NCBI GenBank assembly: GCA_035648595.1
Contig: DASRLH010000288.1
Coordinates: 1-12,854, forward strand
Source: RYN-428 sp035648595
GTDB taxonomy: Bacteria; Planctomycetota; Phycisphaerae; Tepidisphaerales; Tepidisphaeraceae
DNA length: 12,854 nt
Reading direction: 5' to 3'
The notes beneath the pieces were generated by a model. The model saw only the letters and a program-made list of their open reading frames with translations, was not told the DNA's origin and did not search any database. This document shows, in pieces, positions 1-5,723 of the stretch (positions are counted from its first letter, which is position 1; every line of letters starts with the position of its first letter). Position numbers and translations under genes: made by a program.

Positions 1-47
1 TGGTAGCCGCGAATACCCCATCCGTGATACAACAGGCTTGTGGACAT
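1..47 (-). CDS. ISL3-type transposase, first codons only (partial at window edge)
   Basis: The minus strand reads ATG TCC ACA AGC CTG TTG TAT CAC from position 47 and then runs off the window. The encoded start, MSTSLLYHGWGIRGY, matches what I remember of the N-terminus of ISL3-family transposases in Planctomycetes. A ribosome binding site (AAAGGAGA) lies 8 nt before the ATG, which supports this start. The enzyme would be a DDE transposase that mobilises the element ending near position 140. Only about 15 residues are visible, so the family call rests on this short N-terminus plus the terminal repeat. Whether the full gene is intact cannot be judged here. Confidence 0.6.
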   Translation of the reverse strand, partial: MSTSLLYHGWGIRGY

Positions 48-140
48 GAGTTTGTCTCCTTTCTGAAGCTTGGTAACTCCAGAGGAGACGGCCATGTCCA
101 TTTTTTTTCAAGCACTACCTACGCAAAAGCCGGAAGAACC
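1..140 (-). mobile_element. End of an ISL3-family insertion sequence (other end outside window)
   Basis: Reading the minus strand, the element appears to begin at position 140 with GGTTCTTCCGGCTTTTGCG. ISL3-type terminal repeats characteristically start with GG and a TCTTC-like run. The transposase start codon follows 93 nt downstream, a normal leader length for such elements. ISL3 elements usually make 8-bp target duplications; the flanking 8 bases here are positions 141-148, but the matching copy lies beyond the window. The outside sequence is the coding region of a TPR protein, so the element interrupts that gene. The exact boundary is inferred from the repeat motif only. Confidence 0.55.
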
Positions 141-268
141 AGAATTGTTGCCAAAAGATGGTACGCCCGCGGATCGGACGGCGCGGCGAGGATTGCCCGC
201 TGGCACCGCGCCCGCGCCTCGTCCGTCCGACCCGCCGCCAACAGTCGCGATGCCTCCTCCAGTCGCAT
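119..268 (-). pseudogene. TPR-repeat protein, 5' fragment cut by the insertion sequence
   Basis: From an ATG at 268, preceded by GGAGG with 8-nt spacing, the frame encodes MRLEEASRLLAAGRTDEARA followed by CQRAILAAPSDPRAYHLLA. This is a clear tetratricopeptide repeat pattern (aGrtdeA...cqraL...P.dp.ayhlLa). After about 43 residues the frame enters the insertion sequence (junction near 140/141) and reaches a TAG at 119-121. TPR proteins are protein-interaction scaffolds; Planctomycetes encode many, often as large multi-domain proteins. The gene starts 61 bp after the stop of the LEPR/delta-60 gene on the same strand and may have been co-transcribed with it. The remainder of the gene, if retained, lies beyond the element. 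A GTG at 307 is an alternative start but has no comparable ribosome binding site. Confidence 0.6.
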
Positions 269-282
269 GATGTACACCTCCA

Positions 283-299
283 CGGGCGCGATGCGCCCG
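283..299 (-). promoter_or_regulatory. GC hairpin in the leader of the TPR gene
   Basis: A 7-bp perfect stem (CGGGCGC / GCGCCCG) with a 3-nt loop lies immediately before the GGAGG at 277-281 of the TPR gene fragment. It could be the tail of a terminator for the preceding LEPR gene (no U-run is seen) or a leader structure like those before the LEPR genes. Its role is undetermined. Confidence 0.3.
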
Positions 300-329
300 C
301 CCGGCACGCGGCCTTACCGCAACGTCGCT

Positions 330-2156
330 TTAGGTAATCTGCACGTTGTTGCTGTCAAGATAGTTCACGAGGGCGATCTGATACTTGGTAGCCCCCGAGG
401 CCAGCGTATTGCCGACGACGATCAACGAGCCGTCGGAGTTGAGCAGGATGCCGAAGCCGTTGTCGGTGCTGTTGTTGGAGGTGGTGCCGAAGTCCTGATA
501 CATGACGCCGGCATTGCCGAAGGTGGTATCCGTGCCGCCGGTCCCGGTGAATTGGCAGGTGATGATATCATTGCCGTAGGTTCCCGTGACGGCAAACGCG
601 CCGGTCGAGGTACTGACGAGCACGGCGGATTGCGCGGATCCGGAAGGCCCGGTGGCGATCCCGCTGTACTGCCCAAACCCGCTCACCAGACCGCCCGGCA
701 CGCCGGTGCTGAGATCAACCGGATACTGGGCGACGGTGATCAGGTTGCCCGGTTCCGCATTGCTCTGGCCCACGGCGTCGACCGCGAAGGTCGTGCCGTC
801 GTAATAGGGGACCAGCGAGTAGACGCTGTCCGCGGAGGGATCGCACAGTCCGCCGCTGCAATGTGTCGCCGCGGCGATTGCCGCGCCGATGTTGGTGCGG
901 GTGATCGTGTCAACGGTTCCACTCCCGTCCTCAATGGGCACGAGGGTATAGTCGCTGCCGGAGGGTCCGGTTCCGCCGCATCCGCCGCAGGCGCCGCAGC
1001 AGAAGCTGGTGTATCCGCCGACAAGCACCTCATCGGCGGCGCTGCCGTAGGTGTTCTGTTCGTCGATGACGGCGTTCCCACCGGCACTGAGCTCATCGCC
1101 GCTGAGTGGGACGGTGACGATGCCATCGCCGCCGGGCCCCCAGTACGAATACGGAGACAAATCGGTATAAACCTGGGCGGCGACGATATGGGTGCCATCC
1201 GTCCCGGCGGCAACGATGTTCCCGCTATTGTCGAATGTGACCGCATTCGCCTGGCCGGCCTCGAACGACGAGGGGGTCTCATATTCTGGTGTTCCGTATG
1301 TACCCGACACGCCGTATTTGGCCGTGTCCACGGTAGCGATCGCCCAGCCGCTTGCGCATTTTCCAACGACCACGATTAGCGCATTGCCCGACCCGTCGGC
1401 CGCGACCGCTATCGCGAACGGGACATCGGAGCCTCCGCCGAACGGAGGCACCACGTAGGTTCCACTGTTGGCGACGCCGCCGATGCTTCCGAAGGTTCCA
1501 TCGATCTGCCCATTCTTGAAAGCGGTGATGCCAAATAGGGAGCTTCCGCCCGAGGCGTATGAATGGGCCACGAGTATTTCGCCGACGAGTGCGTCACCGC
1601 TGACGTTATCCAAGACCATGGAGGTTTGCCCGACACTGCCCGTGTTTCCGTAGGGGTTGTCGGTTGCCAACCCGGTGCCCTGAACGCCATCAAAGTTGCC
1701 AAACGCGGAGTTCAGGGCGAAATGAGCGGTAGCCGTCGCGCCCGTCGTTGAGGTCGCGACTACCGTAATCGTCCCCGTGGTAAAGGCACCCTTGTATGTA
1801 TATGTCGCGGTGTACGGCGCGCCGCCCGCCGGTGGATAATAGGTCTGGGTGATCGATCCGCCTGTATTCGGGTCGTTCCAGTGGACCACAAACTTATTGG
1901 CTTGGCCGTCCGTGGTCGTGAGGATCGCGCTATAGGTGTACAGATGCGAGCGCGAAGGGACGCCGCTCATGCTACAGGTGAAGGCGCTGAGCATGATGCG
2001 GCTTTCAAGACCCTCGATAATCACCGGGCAAGCCAGCAACGCTCGGTGGCGGCACCGCGGTTCGAGGGCCTCGGCGACTCTGGCGACTCTGGTCGGTCGG
2101 GCGCGCCGAGCGCGCTTTGTACCCGCTTTGTACCCGCTAAAAATTTGGCAAACCAC
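330..2156 (-). CDS. LEPR-XLL surface protein with PKD/Ig-like domain and delta-60-like repeats (LEPR-1)
   Basis: The protein has 608 residues and is predicted to be exported and attached to the cell surface. A basic N-terminus leads into two LEPR-like stretches: AEALEPR at about 28-34 and IEGLESRIMLS at 47-57. The second matches the planctomycete LEPR-XLL signature. Residues 60-160 look like a PKD/Ig-type beta domain rich in T, S, Y and G. Residues 190-608 contain degenerate delta-60-type repeats, for example TTFGNAG...GFGILLNSDGSLI...GNT near 544-583 and AVTFDNSGNIVAAGT near 305-319. A cysteine-rich insert (C386, C387, C390, C393, C433, C438) interrupts one repeat. The start is problematic. 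The GTG at 2156 is the in-frame start, 7 nt after GGAGG. The better-looking ATG at 2158 is out of frame because of an 11-bp duplication. The first 180 or so codons are nearly identical to LEPR-2. Function beyond surface display is unknown. Confidence 0.8.
   Translation of the reverse strand: MVCQIFSGYKAGTKRARRARPTRVARVAEALEPRCRHRALLACPVIIEGLESRIMLSAFTCSMSGVPSRSHLYTYSAILTTTDGQANKFVVHWNDPNTGGSITQTYYPPAGGAPYTATYTYKGAFTTGTITVVATSTTGATATAHFALNSAFGNFDGVQGTGLATDNPYGNTGSVGQTSMVLDNVSGDALVGEILVAHSYASGGSSLFGITAFKNGQIDGTFGSIGGVANSGTYVVPPFGGGSDVPFAIAVAADGSGNALIVVVGKCASGWAIATVDTAKYGVSGTYGTPEYETPSSFEAGQANAVTFDNSGNIVAAGTDGTHIVAAQVYTDLSPYSYWGPGGDGIVTVPLSGDELSAGGNAVIDEQNTYGSAADEVLVGGYTSFCCGACGGCGGTGPSGSDYTLVPIEDGSGTVDTITRTNIGAAIAAATHCSGGLCDPSADSVYSLVPYYDGTTFAVDAVGQSNAEPGNLITVAQYPVDLSTGVPGGLVSGFGQYSGIATGPSGSAQSAVLVSTSTGAFAVTGTYGNDIITCQFTGTGGTDTTFGNAGVMYQDFGTTSNNSTDNGFGILLNSDGSLIVVGNTLASGATKYQIALVNYLDSNNVQIT
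2113..2138. repeat. 11-bp tandem duplication at the start of LEPR-1
   Basis: The unit TTTGTACCCGC occurs twice without gap (2116-2126 and 2127-2137), and the period-11 match extends over 2113-2138. It lies 20-45 nt inside the LEPR-1 gene. Removing one copy would join the ATG at 2158 to the LEPR reading frame, giving MWFAKFLAGTKRARRARP as N-terminus. That resembles MRLWEFLSGTIRS of LEPR-2. The duplication therefore appears to be a recent frameshifting event. Confidence 0.85.
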
Positions 2157-2225
2157 ATGGAAACCTCCATGAATAAAAGATCGCCGCGCGCGCTTTCATG
2201 CGGCGCGGTACTGGTCGGAACATGC

Positions 2226-2253
2226 GCCTGAGGGCCGCTACGGGCCCTTAGGC
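2226..2253 (-). terminator. Hairpin between pil1 and LEPR-1
   Basis: An 11-bp stem (GCCTGAGGGCC / GGCCCTTAGGC, one G-T pair) with a 6-nt loop lies about 40 nt after the stop of pil1 and about 70 nt before LEPR-1. No T-run follows on either strand, so it is a weak intrinsic terminator at best. It could also stabilise the pil1 transcript 3' end or attenuate read-through into LEPR-1. Confidence 0.4.
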
Positions 2254-2291
2254 TTGCGTGACGAATTGCCGCTGCCTCGGGGGGCCCAATG

Positions 2292-3092
2292 TTAAAGATG
2301 AGTATCCATATCTAAGAGATCGATGTAATACTTGTAGTTGTCATTGTCGATCCGGAACCCATCCTGCTTCTGACCCCAATGGTAGCCGTCAAATAAACTT
2401 GGTGGCAGCGCCTCGACGTGCCCGTCGCAGAAGCCGCTGTTACTCAGGCCCGAGTGCCGGCTCGTAAGGAGCGGAACGCCGGTGATGTTTCCGGTAGCGG
2501 GGTCGACCCCCTCGCCGGTCACATCCCCCGCAGCAAACGCGGGTGCGTCCATTTCCAACACGAGAATCTTGTGCTCGCCTTGACGTATCCGCGTGATGTT
2601 GATGCCCCATCCGCTGGATAATGAGGGCCCGGCATTGCTCGGCTGTTCGAGGAGCAGGCGGTTCAGGCTATAACTGAAGTTGCGATTCGTGGCGGGATTG
2701 GGCTGGGGCCTTGGCTCCGTGTCGGCTGGGCAGTTGACGATCTGCTCGTGAACCAGCGCGCTGGTCCCGAAGTAAGGCCACAAAGTTCCGTTCTCAAAAT
2801 CGTAGACGCCCTCTTTAACCAAGTCGATCGCTTCGAATGATTGCGTGGGGGAATGGCCCATGTCCGACGGGTCGTTCTCGAATCCGACGTACGGAATCGG
2901 CAGGATTCCCTTGTTGTCCTGTGCATAGCTGATGCAGGCGATGGCAATCTGCCGCACTTTGGAGGTGCAGGCGACCTGCAGGGCGTGCCTGCGCGCCATC
3001 GCCAGCACGGGCAAAAGGATCGAGATCAGCACCGCGATGATCCCGATGACCACCAGCAGTTCAACGAGCGTGAAACCTCTGGAGCGACGCAT
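2292..3092 (-). CDS. Type II pseudopilin-like protein, H-X9-DG family (pil1)
   Basis: The protein has 266 residues. It starts MRRSRG|FTLVELLVVI, the prepilin cleavage/methylation signal: six-residue basic leader, cut before F7, glutamate at mature position 5, then a hydrophobic helix to about residue 30. Residues 40-65 carry the CTSKVRQIAIACISYAQDN stretch typical of planctomycete pseudopilins. H213 followed by nine residues and D223-G224 gives the H-X9-DG signature. A prepilin peptidase would process it at the inner membrane; its substrate or fibre is unknown. The start is chosen because the cleavage site must be near the N-terminus and AGAGGAG lies 5 nt before the ATG; an upstream ATG at 3170 would add 26 unwanted residues. 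It is a close copy of pil2, and LEPR-1 follows it on the same strand. Confidence 0.85.
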   Translation of the reverse strand: MRRSRGFTLVELLVVIGIIAVLISILLPVLAMARRHALQVACTSKVRQIAIACISYAQDNKGILPIPYVGFENDPSDMGHSPTQSFEAIDLVKEGVYDFENGTLWPYFGTSALVHEQIVNCPADTEPRPQPNPATNRNFSYSLNRLLLEQPSNAGPSLSSGWGINITRIRQGEHKILVLEMDAPAFAAGDVTGEGVDPATGNITGVPLLTSRHSGLSNSGFCDGHVEALPPSLFDGYHWGQKQDGFRIDNDNYKYYIDLLDMDTHL

Positions 3093-3168
3093 GACTGCTC
3101 CTCTCAACCGTAACAGAATTGGCGGGCGCGGAAGGTAAATGATTCGGCACCCGTCGACAGGATCGTAC

Positions 3169-3197
3169 AAGTTTACCGGAGTTCACAGGGAATGCAA
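3169..3197 (-). promoter_or_regulatory. Possible promoter of pil1
   Basis: On the minus strand TTGCAT and AAACTT are separated by 17 bp, about 75 nt before the pil1 start codon. The equivalent place before pil2 has TTGCAG-17 bp-AAAAAT. The -35 hexamer is good and the -10 is poor. Since the whole region was duplicated, the conservation is weak support. Confidence 0.25.
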
Positions 3198-3250
3198 ATG
3201 AATAATCACGGAAATAAGAGAATTCTCGTAAACGAAGTTGTCCGCGAACC

Positions 3251-3841
3251 TCAAGCGGCGATACGACAGCGACGTTCCTCCCGACCGCGAGTGATGTCCA
3301 ATACCATCGAGGTCTGCCCGACGCTGACGGTGTCTCCATAGGGATTGTCTGTTGACAGGCCGGTGCCCTGGACGCCGTCAAAGTTGCCAAACGCGGAGTT
3401 CAGGGCGAAATGAGCCGTAGCGGTCGCGCCCGTCGTTGAGGTCGCGACTACCGTGATCGTCCCGGTGGTAAAGGCGCCCTTGTACATGTACGACGCCGTA
3501 TAGGGCGCCCCGCCCGCTGGCGGATAGTAGGTTTGCGTGATCGACCCGCCTGTATTCGGGTCGTTCCAGTGGACCACGAACTTATTGGCTTGGCCGTCCG
3601 TGGTCGTGAGGATCGCGCTATAGGTGTACAGATGCGAGCGCGAAGGGACGCCGCTCATACTGCATGTGAACGCGGTGAGCATGATCCGGCTTTCGAGGCC
3701 CTCGATCATGGGTGGCAAATACAACAAGGGCCGCCGCCGTCGGGATCGCGGTTCAAGCGCTTCCGCGACCTTTACGCAGTGCGCGTTCGATGTCGGGTGG
3801 TGTGAGCGAATTGTGCCCGATAAAAATTCCCAAAGCCGCAT
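3251..3841 (-). CDS. Truncated LEPR-XLL protein, N-terminal domain only (LEPR-2)
   Basis: The protein has 196 residues. It begins MRLWEFLSGTIRS, has AEALEPR and then MIEGLESRIMLT (LEPR-XLL signature), followed by the same PKD/Ig-like domain as LEPR-1, with only scattered substitutions, up to SVGQTSMVLD. It then diverges into ITRGREERRCRIAA and stops, so the delta-60-like part is missing. LEPR-3 breaks at the same residue with a similar tail (TGGREERRWCAAA). The start at 3841 has GGAGG 4 nt upstream and matches the repaired LEPR-1 start; a longer frame from 4003 overlaps the pil2 stop and lacks homology. It may still be exported as a single-domain surface protein, or it may be a by-product of the tandem duplication. 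Confidence 0.65.
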   Translation of the reverse strand: MRLWEFLSGTIRSHHPTSNAHCVKVAEALEPRSRRRRPLLYLPPMIEGLESRIMLTAFTCSMSGVPSRSHLYTYSAILTTTDGQANKFVVHWNDPNTGGSITQTYYPPAGGAPYTASYMYKGAFTTGTITVVATSTTGATATAHFALNSAFGNFDGVQGTGLSTDNPYGDTVSVGQTSMVLDITRGREERRCRIAA

Positions 3842-3888
3842 GGAGCCTCCGTGAGGTGAAATAATTCCGCGGCGCGCAAGCGCGCCGC
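3842..3888 (-). promoter_or_regulatory. Leader of LEPR-2: GC hairpin and GGAGG
   Basis: An 8-bp perfect stem (GCGGCGCG / CGCGCCGC, loop of 4) at 3869-3888 is followed on the minus strand by GGAATTATTTCACCTCAC and GGAGG. LEPR-3 and LEPR-1 have the same order of elements: GC hairpin, TTATT-like stretch, GGAGG, start. The hairpin ends about 20 nt before the ribosome binding site, so it could influence translation or mRNA stability. Confidence 0.4.
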
Positions 3889-3999
3889 ACTGATCGATTA
3901 GACAAATGAGTTTCGAGTCACGACGAGTCGGCGGAACTACGAGCGCCGGATTGATGCAAGCTTGGCGTGAATTACGCGGAGTGCGCGCCCAACACGCGT

Positions 4000-4785
4000 T
4001 CATTGATCGGCGTATATATCCACAAGATCAATATAATATCTGTAGTTATCGTTGATTGCGGTATAGCCGTCCCCTTTCTGGCCCCAGTGGTAGCCGTTGA
4101 ATAGCGCTGGTTGCGGCGCCTCGACGTGCCCATCGCCGAAGCCGCTGTTACTCAACCCCGAGTGGCGGCGCGTAAGCAGTGGAACGCCGACGATGATTCC
4201 GGTGGCCGGGTCCACGCCCTCGCCGGTCACATCTCCGGCCGCGACGGCGGGCGCCTCCATTTCCAACACGAGGATCTTATGGTCGGAGTGGCGTATCCGG
4301 GCAATGTTGACCCCCCAGGTGAGGTTTGTCGCTTGTCCGGTGGACGATGAAAGTAATTCGTTAAGCGTGTAGCTGAAGTTGCGATGGTCAGCCGGATTGG
4401 CCTGGAGCCTTGGCTCGATGTCGGACGGGCAGTTAAAAATCTGCTGGTGCGACAGAGCGGTGCCGCCGACGTAAGGCCACAGTGTGCCATTAACAAAATC
4501 GTAGGTTCCGTCCCCGGCTACCATGTCGATCGCCTGGAATGGCTGCACCGGGGTGTTCAAGAAGGAGTTCTCCCACCCCACATATGGAATCGGCAGGATT
4601 CCCTTGTTGTCCTGGGCATAGTTGATGCAGGCGATGGCGATCTGCCGCACTTTGGAGGCGCACGCGATCTGGAGCGCCTGCCGCCGAGCCATCGCCAGCA
4701 CCGGCATAAGGATCGAGATCAGCACCGCGATGATCGCGATGACCACCAACAATTCTACAAGCGTGAAACCTCTGGAGCGACGCAT
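4000..4785 (-). CDS. Type II pseudopilin-like protein, H-X9-DG family (pil2)
   Basis: The protein has 261 residues and is the closest relative of pil1. It opens with MRRSRG|FTLVELLVVIAII, a prepilin peptidase site and membrane helix, followed by ASKVRQIAIACINYAQDN. Near the C-terminus, RHSGLSNSGFGDGHVE contains H-X9-DG. The ATG at 4785 has AAAGGAG 5 nt upstream. The frame is open further upstream to 5280, but that part is the antisense-like second frame of LEPR-3 and would bury the cleavage site, so it was rejected. The gene lies between LEPR-3 and LEPR-2 in the tandem array. Differences from pil1 are concentrated in the central region (residues about 70-160), as expected of duplicated surface proteins. 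Confidence 0.85.
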   Translation of the reverse strand: MRRSRGFTLVELLVVIAIIAVLISILMPVLAMARRQALQIACASKVRQIAIACINYAQDNKGILPIPYVGWENSFLNTPVQPFQAIDMVAGDGTYDFVNGTLWPYVGGTALSHQQIFNCPSDIEPRLQANPADHRNFSYTLNELLSSSTGQATNLTWGVNIARIRHSDHKILVLEMEAPAVAAGDVTGEGVDPATGIIVGVPLLTRRHSGLSNSGFGDGHVEAPQPALFNGYHWGQKGDGYTAINDNYRYYIDLVDIYADQ

Positions 4786-4861
4786 GACTGCTCCTTTCAA
4801 CCGTAACAGAATTGGCGGGCGCGGAAGGTAAATGATTCGGCACCCGTCGACAGGATCGTGC

Positions 4862-4890
4862 ATTTTTACCGGGGTTCGCAGAGACTGCAA
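4862..4890 (-). promoter_or_regulatory. Possible promoter of pil2
   Basis: TTGCAG and AAAAAT on the minus strand are spaced by 17 bp, at the position equivalent to the candidate before pil1. The -10 box is a weak match. The basis is pattern only. Confidence 0.25.
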
Positions 4891-4954
4891 GTGAATAATC
4901 GCGCGAAATAGCGCGAAATAAAAGAATTTTCGTGAACGAGTTTGTCGCTGAACC

Positions 4955-5455
4955 TCAAGCGGCGGCACACCAGCGACGTTCCTCACGACCGCCGGTGTCG
5001 TCCAATACCATTGAAGCCTGCCCGACACTGCCCTTGGTTCCGTAGGGACCGTAGGTTGTCGCGCCGCTGTCGGATGCCCCTTGAAAGTTCCCGAAGTTGG
5101 AGTTGAGCGCGAAATAAGCGGTCGCGGTGGCGCTGGTGGTGGAGGTGGCGACGGCGGTGATCGTGCCGTTGAATGTCCCTTTGTATTGGTAGCTCTCGCT
5201 AAGCGGCGCGCCGCTGGTGGGAGCCGTATAGGTGGTCGACATCGTCCCTCCGGGATTCGAGTCGTTCCAGTGGATGACATAGCTACTGGCCTTTTGGCCG
5301 GTGCTGGAGACCTCCACCTGGAAGTTGCTCGTATGCGAGCCCATCGCCTGCGCGCTCATGTAGCAATTGAAAGTGGTGAAGAGCAGCCGGCTCTCCAACG
5401 CCTCGATCACGGGGGCCGCTGCCGAATACATGTGCGCCTTCGACAGCGGGCCCAA
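4955..5455 (-). CDS. Truncated, probably frame-damaged LEPR-XLL protein (LEPR-3)
   Basis: The frame encodes 166 residues from a TTG at 5455. IEALESRLLF is the LEPR-XLL signature, followed by a PKD/Ig-like domain (HWNDSNPGGT..., YKGTFNGTITAVATST, AYFALNSNFGNF) clearly homologous to but diverged from LEPR-1 and LEPR-2. It ends just after SVGQASMVLD with a TGGREERRWCAAA tail, like LEPR-2. The start is doubtful. The expected GGAGG-ATG lies at 5534 but opens a 15-codon frame that stops at 5487. The LEPR frame, shifted by one base, is open upstream to about 5500 and reads a basic stretch (AAGRKAKKRSRGTEELG) typical of a LEPR N-terminus. A one-base frameshift near 5500 would explain this. The gene is therefore probably non-functional, unless TTG or a recoding event is used. 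Confidence 0.6.
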   Translation of the reverse strand: MGPLSKAHMYSAAAPVIEALESRLLFTTFNCYMSAQAMGSHTSNFQVEVSSTGQKASSYVIHWNDSNPGGTMSTTYTAPTSGAPLSESYQYKGTFNGTITAVATSTTSATATAYFALNSNFGNFQGASDSGATTYGPYGTKGSVGQASMVLDDTGGREERRWCAAA

Positions 5456-5486
5456 TTCTTCGGTGCCCCGGCTCCTCTTTTTCGCC

Positions 5487-5585
5487 TTACGTCCGGCCGC
5501 TCATCATGCCCGACATGTAGTTCCGAAATCCCATACGTCCTCCGTGAAAGAGAATAATCCTCGGCCATCGGCGCGCACCGCGCGC
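5487..5585 (-). promoter_or_regulatory. Leader of LEPR-3: hairpin, GGAGG and an ATG that opens a 15-codon frame
   Basis: A GCGCGC / GCGCGC stem with a 3-nt loop (5571-5585) is followed on the minus strand by GATTATTCTC, GGAGG and ATG (5534). The ATG starts MGFRNYMSGMMSGRT and a TAA. The layout is the same as before LEPR-2, so this is the original start of LEPR-3, now separated from the LEPR frame. A regulatory leader peptide is possible but less likely. Confidence 0.45.
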
Positions 5586-5723
5586 TCGGCAGAATATTCA
5601 ATCCTCGTTGTCAACGCACTCATATTCCTCGGCAGGCCCGGGCCACCCAAACTAACGGGATAACTTCGCCCGATCTTTGATTCCGCAACGGAAAAGTGGC
5701 CTGAGGGCCCCGGCGTTTCGCAT

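Larger units (their letters stand above)
2159..5534 (-). repeat. Two tandem units (about 1.69 kb) of the pil-LEPR amplification
   Basis: Start-to-start distances are 1683 bp between LEPR-2 (3841) and LEPR-1 (2158), 1693 bp between LEPR-3 (5534) and LEPR-2, and 1693 bp between pil2 (4785) and pil1 (3092). The pil1 and pil2 upstream sequences (3093-3175 and 4786-4868) are nearly identical base for base. The LEPR-1 and LEPR-2 5' halves (about 1610-2030 and 3290-3715) are also close copies. This is a tandem duplication series rather than independent gene families. pil3 (5724-6458) and LEPR-3 form a more diverged first unit. Confidence 0.8.

Noticed and set aside
24..1379. Long plus-strand open frame of 451 codons
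   Set aside because: It is antisense to LEPR-1, whose minus-strand frame has recognisable LEPR-XLL and delta-60-like motifs. The plus-strand product is a G/A/R-rich shadow typical of high-GC DNA.
3251..4003. Extended LEPR-2 of 250 residues, overlapping the pil2 stop
   Set aside because: The first 54 residues have no similarity to LEPR-1 or LEPR-3, while the ATG at 3841 has GGAGG at good spacing and a homologous N-terminus.
4000..5280. Extended pil2 of 426 residues
   Set aside because: The first 165 codons are an alternative frame of LEPR-3. Prepilin processing needs a short leader, and MRRSRG at 4785 has its own ribosome binding site.
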